A stretch of DNA of 64,000 nucleotides. Source: Miscanthus floridulus (lineage: Eukaryota; Streptophyta; Magnoliopsida; Poales; Poaceae). The translations under genes were made by a program, and so were the position numbers. Where the stretch lies: assembly GCF_019320115.1 (NCBI RefSeq), contig NC_089595.1, forward strand, positions 114,597,162-114,661,161, given 5' to 3'. Position 1 is the first letter of the stretch. Each line of letters begins with the position of its first letter. The notes under the pieces were generated by a model. The model was not told where the DNA came from. It made no database searches and saw only the letters and a program-made list of their open reading frames with translations. Positions 34,947 through 46,391 of the stretch are shown here, in pieces.

Positions 34947-35908
34947 TAAGACTATTCTATGGCCATGCTTTTTTTTTAATATACAATGCACCTTTTGTAT
35001 ATAGTTTATGAATCATGTTCTTGTTTCCTTTTTTTCCCGAATCTGTAGTACCACTGAGCTTTGATAATGTAATTGTTTGTCAGGTCCAGTAACCAATGTT
35101 CTGATAGTAACGCCACAATGAGTAAATCTGCCACCACTACAACCATTACGCAAAGTTTGCTCAGCAAATGGGGAGGCTGAACGACGGGCAGTAGTTCTTC
35201 CTCGGCCTGAAAATGATCCAATTCCTGGAAATAAAACCTCCATTTTTATGGAGCGCTACTTGGATGAGCTTCAGGTTGGGTGATTTTGCTTTGTCTTTCA
35301 TTTGGTGCCATACATCTTACAAGTTTCATTTCCATATTTCTTTCTGTTGCATCTTATGTTTTTTTATGGGGTCCAGAAGCATGGTGGTTCTTCCAGGTTA
35401 TTTGATTTTGGGCTGAATGCTCAGAATGGCACTCCAAACCAACAGGGAACATAATGGAGAGACAGTACTTGGAGTTGCAGGATCTCTTTGTACATGAGGT
35501 CCTCCATCAGATGCCATCCTCGAGGAACCCATGATGCGCATGCTTTGGATATCATAAGTTGCTATTGTCAATTAAGTAAGTGAATTTTATTTTCTCCTGC
35601 TGGTTAATAATAGAGATCATGAAGAAATGGCAGAGATTTTTGTCAACAAAATAACATAACCTGGAAAATCCTTTTTTTTTCATTTCAATTATTCTAGTCT
35701 CAATAGTTTATGGTAGCATAATCAAGTTAGCGGCAGAAGCATATTGCACTTCTATGTGTGCTGTGTTTTTGTTTCAGCCATGAGACTTATGTTTTTCAAC
35801 ACGTTGTGTAGGATCATTTGTGGTATCGAAACAGTGATGGTTGCCATTCGGGCCACAAACGATGTAGATGGGCTCTTTGGAGTAATTCAACTGGTGGCTG
35901 TGGGGTGT

Positions 35909-36246
35909 AATTGAGGGTGCCTTTGGCTGCGAGGAACTTTTCAGATTCTCAGTAAAATCACTAGAATCGCTGCCAAAGTTCACTTGGAACTGATTCTCGT
36001 TTTTGTACTAGTCTCGATAAACACCAAAAACCTGGTTTCTCTTGATTCTAGTTCTAATTTGGGGTGTAATTGAGGGTGCCTTTGGCTGCGAGGTGTAATT
36101 GAGGGTGCCTTTGGCTGCGAGGAACTTTTCAGATCAGTAAAATCACTAGAATCGCTGCCAAAGTTCACTTGGAACTGATTCTCGTTTTTGTACTAGTCTC
36201 GATAAACACCAAAAACCTGGTTTCTCTTGATTCTAGTTCTAATTTG
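35909..36246. repeat. Tandem duplication, about 150 bp units, downstream of the WD40 gene
   Basis: TAATTGAGGGTGCCTTTGGC begins units near 35908, 36067 and 36098. The first and third are nearly identical for about 145 bp (to TCTAGTTCTAATTTG), the middle one is only about 30 bp. The phrase resembles a TIR element end, so this may be a MITE partly duplicated. Confidence 0.7.
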
Positions 36247-36890
36247 AAGAGTCCAGCGAGCTAGGTAATTAATAAAGTGATTTTGATTTATTAGAGAAAT
36301 GTTTCTTAAGGGAATCTGGATTTTAAATCTTTTCTATGAGAATCTAGATTTAAAACGTTTCCACGAGAGTTTAGAACCCTGCATAAGTATAAAATGCTGA
36401 GGCATAGTATAAACTGGAACAGTGAAATGGTGCAGCTATTGGCTAATTCTGAAGCAACCTGTTAATTTTAAAAAAAAAACCTCAAGTGCCGAGCACCGCC
36501 CAGGGATATATAGATAGGAGAGTACGGCGCGGCGCAGTCAAGGAAACCTGTGGAGGGAGAGAGGCGAACAGGCAATCCCACGTAACATGAGAGACGAAAG
36601 CAAAGATATTCTTACTTTTCTGTGTGTTATTGGATCTATATATTTCTCTATTAGATTTTTAAATCATGTAAAATAGATCAGTTATTTATTCGTCGCTAGT
36701 GACTATTATATTCTATTTTTTTTTTATGTTCACATCAGAATAGCTAGCCAAATAGCTAATGGTTGAGGATGTCATAAGGAATGAGCTTGAAAGCTGAAAC
36801 TCGTGTGGTCGGGTGCCTGAAATAAATTTGACTTCGACATATTAGAGAAGACAAAAAAAAAACCTGCAATGCACACGTATGGCGGCTTAG
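36247..36890. other. Intergenic, nothing identified
   Basis: AT-rich text with no domain-bearing frame. A short GC-rich patch at 36485-36550 (GGCGCGGCGCAG) is isolated. Confidence 0.4.
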
Positions 36891-36892
36891 AC

Positions 36893-37262
36893 GTTCCTCC
36901 TCCAAAAATTTACTCTCTATTCCATCAAATATTTAGACACATGCATGGATTTCATTAAATGTTTGGACACATGTATGGAGTATTAAATATAGACTAAAAA
37001 AATAACTAATTATACAGTTTGCGACTAATTTGCAAGACGAATCTTTTAAGCCTAATTAGTCTATGATTTGACAATGTGGTGCTACAGTATGCGTGTGCTA
37101 ATGACGGATTAATTATGCTTAATAAATTCGTCTCGCGGATTACTAACGAATTCTGTAATTTATTTTTTTATTAGTATCCGAACATCACATGCGATATCTT
37201 TATGTGATATCCGATGTGATGTCTCGAAATTTTATACCCTGAATTTAAACAAACCTTAATTT
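36893..37262. mobile_element. MITE remnant (GACTAATTAGGCTTAAAAGATTCGTC family)
   Basis: Contains, on the plus strand, TTTGCAAGACGAATCTTTTA and AGCCTAATTAGTC followed by AATTCGTCTCGCGGATTA. This pair of mirrored phrases is characteristic of an abundant grass MITE. ATTTAGACACATGCATGG occurs twice near the left end in variant form. Ends not resolved. Confidence 0.45.
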
Positions 37263-37298
37263 GGAACTCCCTATTCAATAGGACGAGCGCATATATAT

Positions 37299-37433
37299 GC
37301 CCTGTTCGTTTGGGCTTGTTTGGCTGATAAGCCATGGCTGAAAATACTGTTTTGCTAGTTTGGTGAAAGAAAAATACTGTTCATTGGTTAATAAGCCATG
37401 ACTTATAAGCCAAATACGATCAAGCGAACATGC
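37299..37433. mobile_element. MITE, 135 bp, relative of the 25606 element
   Basis: Ends GCCCTGTTCGTTTGG and ...CAAGCGAACATGC are inverted repeats. The interior has CTGATAAGCCATGGCTGAAA, GAAAGAAAAATACTG and TTATAAGCC, the same blocks as the element at 25606 in the opposite order. Confidence 0.6.
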
Positions 37434-37476
37434 CGATATTCAGTCAGTCAGTCGGCCCACGTGTCATGTGGTCTGT

Positions 37477-37482
<6 letters not shown>

Positions 37483-37525
<43 letters not shown>
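37483..37525. repeat. Poly(T) run, 43 bp
   Basis: Uninterrupted T run followed by ACAGAGAGAGAAG. It could be the reversed poly(A) tail of a retroposed transcript covering 37526-37790, but no coding sequence was recognised there. Confidence 0.8.
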
Positions 37526-37528
<3 letters not shown>

Positions 37529-38195
37529 GAGAGAGAAGTCGAGAGTTGAGACCGAGGTAGCCAAGTCAATGCTGCGTCAGATCTGACCTGCATGCTCCAT
37601 GGACCATTGTGTCTCATCGTCAGTCGGTCTGCGGCGGCGGCTCCAACCAGGTGTGCTCGCTTTGCCGCACCGTATCCACAGCGGGCGCCGCAGGGCACAC
37701 GGCGCGCCACCGCCTTGACCCACCGCGACGGCGGCGGGGTAACGCCCACGCGGCAACACCGAGCACAGAGGCCCCGTTGGCTTGTGTTATAATCCGTATT
37801 TTTAAATTTATTTGTTTTAATCGAAATAATATTTTTTTCTCTGTGGAAATAATATTTTAGTTTTTTTTTTCAGCAAAGAGAACGGACCAAATTGGAAAGA
37901 GCGACTTGTACTACATGCACTTGTCTCGGCTGTCTGAGACCCTCTCTCCCATGATTTAATACAGACTTCTACAGAGAGCGCAACCATGCTCACTTCTCTG
38001 CAGCAAAATCAGTTCCACAGACAAAACAACAGGATCAGAGCACAGAACTTGTTGAGAGGAGGGCCTCACTAATAACTGAGCTGATAGTTGGGTGCGACAC
38101 TCGGTTAACTGCTATACTCACTCGCATCGCCAACAACAGAAGAGAAGAAATGGAAAGGAAAAGTGAAGTCATTCTATGCTCGTGGTAGCTAACTA
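37526..38195. other. Intergenic / 3' flank of the ERA-like gene
   Basis: A GC-rich patch (37620-37780) gives several short frames without domains. The remainder is AT-rich with no recognisable gene; 38196-38345 lies within 150 bp of the ERA stop codon and probably includes its 3' UTR. Confidence 0.35.
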
Positions 38196-38311
38196 GCCTG
38201 TTTGCTGGTTGGTTTCAGCTAGAGCTTATCAGCCAGCCAACAATGTTTTCTTCTCACAACAAACCAGCACCAGCCGAGTTTATCAGCCCAGAAACCAACC
38301 AGCGAACAGGC
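38196..38311. mobile_element. MITE, 116 bp, next to the ERA stop codon
   Basis: Inverted ends GCCTGTTTGCTGGTTGGTTT and AAACCAACCAGCGAACAGGC, with the interior mirror GCTTATCAGCCAGCC / GAGTTTATCAGCCC. It sits 34 bp beyond the ERA stop codon, so it is probably transcribed in that 3' UTR and could offer a hairpin. Confidence 0.7.
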
Positions 38312-38345
38312 CGAACAGTGATAGCGCATCCTCCTGGGGTCGAAG

Positions 38346-41203
38346 TCACAGTGCTTGGATCTCGCCGCCATAGCCATACCGCTTCAGAAGCCGCTCGTCT
38401 TGCCGCCAGTTTTCCTTCACTTTGACCTCTATCTGTACAAGGAAGGAGTCGTGCATTACTTGTTGGATAGAAACTTCTCCACGATGGTAGCATTGCAGCA
38501 GGAGATGGCAAGTCCACAGCGACCACGTAATATAAGTGAATAAGATGTATGTAAACCTCAAGGTAGACTTTCTTTTGTAGGAAATCCTCGATGTCAAGCC
38601 TTGACGCGGTTGCCAACATCTTTATGGCTTTGCCATCCTGCATCAATCGGACAACACAACCCGGGAATTCATGGCCTAATTCCTTTCTTTATAATAGATT
38701 GAATCTTAGATTTTAAAAAAGTCTAATTTCTTGTCTCATGTATTTCAAATATCCAGGAAAAACAGCCCACATCATGTATAATTATGGTATTGTTAACTCT
38801 TTTTTTTACCTTCCCTAGTATAATGCTTCTTTGTGATTCTTTCTCAACAAGTATGTCAACTTGAATGAAGTCCTTGGCACTAGGCCTACTTTTGTAACTG
38901 ACAACATTAACCTGTCATGAAAAAAAATGATTATATTAGAAATAAAGAATATCAAGATGGAGAATATGCTGCATCAAACTCATAGGGAAAACACCTGAAG
39001 ATATACCTGGCATGAATAAGGAATTTCCTGCCTGTATTGAACAAAAATCTTTTCCCTCACAATTTCACCAACAAAAAATCTCTCGGGGTGTTCACTAGCT
39101 ATATCCTGAAACATGATGAACCACATGGCTAAATACATGAACAGAATACGCCTATTAATCTCAAATCATCCCATGTAGTACAACATCTAACAAAAAAATA
39201 GATGGTTCAGTTCAACTGAGGAATCATATTACAGAGCATATGCTTGTTTAAGAGATAAACCACAGACCAACAAAGAGGGTGGTAACAATGTACTAAAAGG
39301 GTGTAAGCCTATTATTTAGCATCCTCTAGACGAAGTAAAAATATGTCATGGCTTTTGAGAAAATATTTCTTCACAACTGATTTGTAGCAACCTAGCAGGG
39401 CACATAGTAATCATTTCGTACTAATTCATACATTAGCGGTTTCAAGTTCACATTGCTCAGTTCACGAATAATGGAAAAAAGCAAACTCCCATGCCATCTG
39501 CAGAAAGATGATTTGCCAATGCCTCCATCCATCAAACTAAGATTAACACAAGATTTGTCGGGAGTCAACATTGGAATGGGCACATCAAGTTCAACTATAA
39601 TGATATTCAGGAGCACACTCTTGACCACACAGACAAAAATATTTACTAAAATGTTCTGAGCGCCATAACCTGACTCTCTCTGTTTATAATATATGAGGAC
39701 AGTCCATGACATTTAAAGGTAAACAAAGCATAGGGAGATGCCATTAGAAAAATATGAATGATCTTTGCTAATACCTTGGGGTAGTAAGCAGGACCCAGAG
39801 GGAGCTTTGACAATATCCACTCCTTGATATCATCCACCCCATTACCAAATTTAGCACTTATTGGTATAACATCATCAACATTAGTAAATTTTTGGTACCA
39901 CTGTCAAAAGAGTTGTCCGGAAATCAATACCAACTGCATGCAGAGAAAAGCACAAAAGAAACAGGGAAACACCTTTCAACAATTGTATCAGGTTCATACC
40001 TCAAGTTTCTTTGCGATTTCTCCGGGTTTTATGAGATCTTTCTTGTTCAATACCAGCAGTACAGGAAGTCCAATATCTTTGTTTCCCACACCTTCTTCAA
40101 GCATTTCATCAATCTAAAAGCTCAAAGCTTGCAAGATGTAAGGTAAAATGGTTGAATGTCAGGATGGATTACTTTCTTTCTTACTGCTGGCAATACCTTT
40201 TCAGGCGCTTTGCAAGCATCAGCAACAACAAGCACACAGTCCGCACTGCCGATAGCGCTCCTGACATTCTTCATCATCATACTGTCCAGCTTATGCATCT
40301 CCTTTTTAATAACACCAGGAGTGTCATAAAGTATAATCTGCAAACTAAATGATAACTCAGATTAGCAGTGAAAAGCAACATGATCCCCTTGATGGTAATG
40401 GGACCAGAAACTTCCGAGGACCTTAATTTGTATTGAACTGAATTAAATTCTGATACCTGGTATTCTGGTTCAGAACATATACCAAGAATGCGATGTCTTG
40501 TCGTTTGCGGTTTATCTGTTACAATTGAAAGTTTCTGACCAACCATTTGGTTTATAAGGGTGCTCTTGCCAACATTTGGCTTCCCCAATACAGCAACATA
40601 GCCTGCGGAGACACCGTATCAGTATGCCAATCATTCAATATGGATCAATTTCCAATTTGCAATTTTGACGAAAATGCTCTGCGCATTGCAACTTTGCAAG
40701 CTCCTTAATTTTACTTTACGAACTAGGACGAAATTTGGCTAATAAAGTTTAGAACTAAGTGCATGACCTCAATTCCTAAGCTTAATCAATACTAAACCCG
40801 ACTAATTTCAAACTCAGAAAGCACAGAAGTGAGAAGCCTAACCGCTGCGGTGATTGGCGCAAAGAGAGGAGCCAAGTTCCTCCGAATCGTACTCATCCAG
40901 CAGCGCCAGGCTCCGGTCCGGCTTCTCGATGAGCTCCAGGCGCGGCCTCGTGCTCACCGCCGGTTCAGCTTTGTCCTCCTCCATTTCTTCTTCCACCATC
41001 TCATCCTCTTCCACTCCTGAATAGGTCATAATCGCATTGCCCACAGCCCCAGCTCCATGCTTCAGTCTCGAGGCTAGGACGCGTCTTCCTTGCAGCACAC
41101 ACGGGGAAATAAAATCCGGTGGAAGAGCAAGAGCTCTATGGGAGAGACACGGCGGCAGCAACGGCGGCGGCGCGAGGAACCGGAGAGCGAGGCCAAGCTC
41201 CAT
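38346..41203 (-). CDS. ERA: ERA-type GTPase, organellar, nine exons, intact
   Basis: Era GTPases bind the 3' end of small-subunit rRNA and assist 30S-type assembly; plant homologues act in chloroplast or mitochondrion. Exons (reverse): 41203-40843, 40602-40457, 40337-40197, 40113-40000, 39900-39775, 39105-39007, 38911-38810, 38637-38557, 38432-38346. All junctions are GT-AG, phases agree and 418 aa result without a stop. Residues 1-50 look like a transit peptide (A, L, P, R, S rich), followed by an acidic linker. G1 GKPNVGKS at 127-134, G2 region T-T-R-H-R-I, G3 DTPG at 174-177, G4 NKKD at 239-242, G5 SAK at 269-271. The KH RNA-binding domain covers about 297-418, with R-E-K-I-F-V-Q-Y and L-K-R-Y-G-Y-G near the end. 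The start ATG precedes the transit-like sequence. It is divergent from the SPB1-like gene, 341 bp away. Confidence 0.9.
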
Positions 41204-41544
41204 CGTGGCGAGTGCAGACTGCAGAGTGCGCGCAATGTGTTCGCGAGCATCCGCAATTGGGGATAAGAAAGAGAAGGCAGGCGACGGGATGTTTTCGGCC
41301 CATTTTTTTTAAAGAGTTTTACCTCAGCTTTTATTGAAAGCCAGTTGTCGGCCCATTTTCAGAGGCCCATAAAAGGAGAAGGCCCAGGCCCATGAACTGG
41401 TCACGGCCTACCCGCCACGGAGCCCTCCCGACAAAAACGACCAGAGCAGCAAGCTCCCAACCGCCGCCGGAGCGCGGAGCAAAAACATCTCCAAAACCCT
41501 AGCCCCCATCCCCTCGCTGGGAAGTCTCGTCGGCGGCGGCGGAG
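41204..41544. promoter_or_regulatory. Shared bidirectional promoter with site II and telo-box motifs
   Basis: 341 bp separate the two divergent ATGs. GGCCCA occurs at 41297, 41350, 41364, 41381 and 41387, and AAAACCCTAG (telo-box-like) at 41493-41502, on the SPB1 side. Site II plus telo-box pairing is an established hallmark of plant ribosomal-protein and ribosome-biogenesis promoters. No strong TATA box is visible, as expected for such genes. That it drives both genes is inference. Confidence 0.65.
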
Positions 41545-44500
41545 ATGGGCAAGGCGAAGGGGAAGCAGCGCCAGGACAAGTTCTACCACCTCGCCAAGGA
41601 GCAAGGGTACCGGAGTCGCGCGGCCTTCAAGCTGCTCCAGCTCGACGCGCGGTTCCGCTTCCTCCCGACGGCGCGCTCGGTGCTCGACCTCTGCGCCGCG
41701 CCGGGAGGGTGGGTTCAGGTGGCCGTCAACCATGCCCCCGTGGGAGCCTTCGTCGTCGGGGTCGACCTCGTCCCCATCCGCCCCATCCGCGGTGCCCACT
41801 CGCTCACCGAGGATATCACCACCACCAAGTGCCGCGCCGCGGTGCGGAGGCTCATGGACTCCAACGGCGTCTCCGCCTTCGACGTCGTGCTCCACGACGG
41901 GTCTCCCAACGTCGGTGGTGCCTGGGCGCAGGAGGCCACATCGCAGTCGGCGCTCGTCATCGACGCACTGCGCCTTGCTACCATGTTCCTCGCTCCCAAG
42001 GGCGCCTTCATCACGAAGGTAAAGGATTCTACAGAAGAAGAATGCTCAATGTTGCAGCCATTGGCTTCCCTTTGTAATTAAGCATGATGCTTATTTTCCT
42101 TGTAATATGTGAATACAAAATATCTTTGTTGAAAATACACTATAAAAATCTGTTCTAAATAAGTGGCAGCATGATATCTTGACATTTTCATCCCTAGTCA
42201 GGTGTTATGTTTATGTATATATATGTGCTCCTTGGTTCACAGTAAAGTATTATCCATTCTTCTGACATGTTGAGTGGTTTTGACAGTTTATACCTTGCAG
42301 AGTTGTCATGTGTTTTGTTATCAACTCATCTCCTTCAGTTGTTGAATCAGCTTTATTTTCGTTGTTCTCATTGTCTCACATTTCAATCCATGTTTAATCA
42401 ACTGTTCTTTTTCTTCAACAGGTTTTTAGGTCTCAAGATTACAACGCTATTATGTACTGTCTTAAACAGGTGTGTATTCATTAAATGTTTTGTATTTTTT
42501 TATTTTTCCTATTTGGTTAATTGAAACATCAAATATCATCTTGGTTTGCAGTTGTTTGAGAAGGTTGAGGCGACTAAACCTTCGGCAAGTCGGTCTACAT
42601 CTGCTGAAATTTATATCATCTGCCTGAAATACAAGGCTCCCGCAAAGATTCAGCCAGAATTTCTTGATATAAAGCACTTGTTCAGTGTGGTTCCAGAACA
42701 GACCAAAGTATGTTGAGCCACTTGTCTGAATCATCTGTCTAGTTTCTTTTCTTTTTTCTGCTAGCGTACCTTAATTTTGGAAATTTTGGTGCTCTGCAGT
42801 CTAGGGATGTCATGGATGGTAGGAAAAAGAGACACCGTGATGGGTAGGCCCTCTTTTCACATCAAGTTTGCCTGCTTCTTTTCCTTTTCCCCTTCTGAAA
42901 GTATGTATCTTTTTTATATATGTATATAATTGTTAGCACGATTAACAGTGTTCACATCATAGTGGACTATAATGTTCTACCTATATCTGTTCTCAGTTCT
43001 CACATTAAATATCCACTTCTTACGTTCATTATAAGTTTATAACAGCCTGTTTTCCAATATCCTTGTTCTGCTCACATGTAAATAATTGCATTGCTCTTGG
43101 TATCGTGAAAGTTTACAAGTTGCTCTGTTATTTCGTGCAAGCAATTGAGATGTTTATTCTCACCAATTCGGCATTTTTTAAAGTCACATAATCAGTTAGG
43201 CATTTCTAGTTTGAGCCAGAAAACTGTGCTTTTCTGCTCTTTGGGTAAGCAACAATGAACAAGAATTAATAGTTTGTAGAATTTGTTCAACAAAAACACC
43301 AGTACTCGGGTTCATGTATGGTGCATCACTAAGAGCGTTTATGTCGATAAGAGTGGGTGGGTGTTTATGTTGGCTCACTGCACTTAAGGTTATGTTGTTG
43401 TTGTTGTTGTTATTTTCATAAGAGTGAGTGGGTGTTTATGTTGGCTCACCAAGCCTATCACCTGTAGAAGTTTATTAAAAAGGCATACGCTGTTCTTTCT
43501 ATGTTGAAAAACTTTGGTGGAATCCACCTGTAGAAGTTGTAGCTTTAAGTTTTTGTTACACAAAGCCCTCGTTGGTGAACAATATGGCACAATAGATTGT
43601 TATACACTGATATCAATAACTTGTATGTAGGTATGAAGAAGGGAATACGACATTGCGGAAAGTCGGTTTGGCATCAGACTTTATATGGTCTGACGCCCAG
43701 GCACCACTGGAGTTTTTGGGTTCTTACAATGCAATTTCATTTGATAATCCAGAATCCCTGCCCATAAAGAATCATGAGCTTACAACAGATGATGTAAGGA
43801 ACTGATGCCATTGCTAAGCATACTGCACAGCTTATGTTTCCATCTATTTTTGTATAGGTACTTACGGCTGATTATTTGGTTTGTGCCAGATAAAAAATTT
43901 CTGTGAGGACTTACTTCTGTTGGATAAGAATAGTTTCAAGCATATCTTGAAGTGAGTACCTTATCTACCATTCTATTTTCCCATATGGTTTATTTCTGTT
44001 CATTTAAATAGTTATGATAACCCAAACAAGTCTATAAGTAGAGGTGTGCAGAGTATATAAATCTTATATCTATTGCATGACCATGTTAGATGGCGAATTC
44101 GCTTACGAAAAGCACTTTCAGCGTCTTCACAAGTCACCCCAAAGGTCAGTGATGCTGTGGAGAACACAAAGGTCACGTATGATGATGTACTTCTACAGGA
44201 AATGGAAGAATTGACCAGTGTCATTGATAGAAAGAAAAAAAGAGAGAAAAAGCGTTTGTCAAAGCGTCGGGCAAAGGTATTATGAAATACATATGCATTT
44301 TTTGCAATATGATGTTGATTTGAGATTTATGCTGACATATGTCTCTCTTCATTCCAGGATAAAGCACGCAAGGCCACAGGAATGCAGATTGATGCTACAG
44401 GAGATGATTATGGAGATCCTGACTTGTTTTCTATTAGTGTTATCAAGGTATAATGCTTGTTTCTGTGGACATGTTACGTGCTATCTTTTACTTAGTGGCA

Positions 44501-46391
44501 TTACCTGTCCTCAGAATTTATACTGATAGCTCACTGGAAGAGATTTAGTTTTACATGAAACTTGTTTTTCCCCCATTTGTTACACTTAAAGAAGTAAACA
44601 GCAATACTCATTTTCCTCTCTTGAGTTTCCTCTATGACCCGCATGCAATAATTTCTAAATACAGCAGGCTCCATTTTTGCTAAAACACACCAACAAATTT
44701 TATTCACTCTATTTGGATTTCTGTAAAGTAACCTTCTAATGAGCTGTGTATGTTCTATCTTTACCTGTGGTTTGTTCTTGGAAAAGCATCTAAAAGAGCA
44801 TGCTCGTTCATGATCATCTAATTCTTAAGTTTTTATATTCATTTTCCTTTTTTTTAGGGTGGAAAAGAACTTGAAGCTGTTGAATCAGCAGAGCTTGATG
44901 TGGAAGATGAAATTGGAGACAGTGAGAATGAGGATACTCAAGCTCGTGAAGACTCTGATGAGGAAATGGATTCTGACGAGGAACAGCAGAGGTAATTTTT
45001 TTTGAACATCCGCACCATCTGAACACATAATTAAGTGATCAAATATCCTTATATTTCTAAAAAAGAAAACTGTCATGTCAAAAGTTTGTAAGTAATCATT
45101 GTTCACATCAGGTATGATGCCCAGCTTGAGGAGATGCTTGATGAAGCTTATGAGCGCTTTGTAACTAAAAAGGGTGGTGAAATAAAACAAGAACGCAAGC
45201 GTGCGAAACGAATCAATCCTGATGCTGATGCAGACCTCTTAGAGGTAATACTTTGCCAAAGGGCAGGACTTGTACAATGCTATGCAATTCTTTTTTCTTT
45301 GTTACAATTTACAATAATAGAGGGTGTAAAGTTTAAGATCTCAATTTCTTTTGTCTTGGTTACAATAATAGAGGTTGTAAAGTTTTAAGGTGATATAGAT
45401 GTTTATTATCTTTTAATCTTACTAGGGAGGTGAAGATGATGGTGATGTTGAAATGGATCAAGATTTTGACGAAGATCAAGATCAGGAGACCAATCCCCTT
45501 CTGTTATCTCTAGATGAACAGAGGCCAACTAAAGAGCAGATTGTAAAGCAATGGTATAGTCAGGATGTGTTCACAGAAGCCACAACCGGCGTTACTGAGC
45601 AGAGTGACACTGAAGATGAAAGGGATAGTTTGCAGAGGAATAAGAAGATGGATAGTGGCAAAAAGGAAAAGGTGGCTAAAGCACAGTGTTTGCAACAAGA
45701 AGATTTTGAGATTGTACCAGCAGAACCTGTCCGAAACGAAGATGATTCATCTTCATCTTCATCTTCTGATGAATCGGAGGATGATCTCGATGATTACAGA
45801 AAGGCTGAAGTACTAGCCTATGCTAAGAAGATGCTGAGGAAGAAACGGAGAGAACAGATACTTGATGATGCTTACAACAAGCACATGTTTGATGACGAAG
45901 GGTTACCCAACTGGTTTGTTGAGGATGAAAAGAGGCATAGGCAGCCCATGAAGCCTGTTACGCGTGAGGAAGTAGCTGCGATGAGGGCTCAGTTTAAGGA
46001 GATTGATGCCCGCCCATCCAAGAAGGTTGCAGAGGCCAAGGCTCGGAAGAAGCGTGTTGTCATGAAGAAACTTGACAAGGCACGCCAAAAGGCAGATGCT
46101 ATAGCGGACCAGAATGACATAAACGAGCGATCAAAGAGGAAGATGATTGACCAGATTTACAGGAAGGCGATGCCAAAGAAGCCTCAGAAGGAGTATGTTG
46201 TTGCAAAGAAGGGGGTTCAGATGAGGGCTGGCAAAGGGAAGGTGTTGGTGGATCCACGGATGAAGAAGGACAAGCGGGCTGGTGGAACTGGGAAGAAAGG
46301 GAAGAAGGGCGGCAAAGGCGCAAAGGGGAAGGGTGGCCCGAAAGGCATGAGAGGGAAAGCTGGGAAGAAGGCTGGGAAAGCCCCGCGGTAA
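41545..46391 (+). CDS. SPB1: SPB1/FTSJ3-like AdoMet-dependent rRNA methyltransferase, eleven exons, intact
   Basis: The yeast homologue Spb1 2'-O-methylates 25S rRNA in the nucleolus and is needed for 60S maturation. Exons: 41545-42018, 42422-42469, 42552-42707, 42800-42843, 43631-43793, 43890-43951, 44090-44276, 44358-44447, 44858-44991, 45112-45244, 45426-46391. All are GT-AG with consistent phase, giving 818 aa, the size usual for the family. The FtsJ domain is about 10-200: SAM motif [10 protein letters not shown] at 47-56 and the catalytic tetrad K29, D118, K152 and E193. A middle DUF3381-type region follows, then acidic D/E/S stretches (exons 9 and 11, including S-S-S-S-S-S-D-E near 45755), and the Spb1 C-terminal domain ending in a K/G-rich tail. 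The TAA stop is at 46389-46391. Confidence 0.92.

Larger units (their letters stand above)
27151..35534 (+). pseudogene. RID3: WD40-repeat protein, WDR18/RID3 (Ipi3)-like, apparently inactivated
   Basis: The family (WDR18 in animals, Ipi3 in yeast, RID3 in Arabidopsis) works in the nucleolar Rix1 complex for 60S assembly; RID3 affects root and shoot regeneration. Exons by splice sites and phase: 27151-27375, 27461-27574, 28603-28730, 28817-28955, 29356-29555, 33956-34083, 35084-35274, 35377-35534. Visible text includes the N-terminal V-L-A-A-S-S-A-D-A-G-V and W-D-L-R-T-G-A-E, and repeats with V-S-G-S-E-D-G-S-I-K-V-W, S-S-S-E-D-R-T-C-K, and V-S-G-S-E-D-G-N-V-R-V-W-D. Lesions: TAG at 28875-28877 (exon 4, where Q is expected), TGA at 35119-35121 (exon 7), and a frameshift in exon 8 giving TAA at 35452-35454, while the neighbouring frame continues to 35534. 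All splice sites are still GT-AG. Intron 5 is 4.4 kb and full of transposons. A homeologous copy elsewhere may be functional. Confidence 0.75.
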
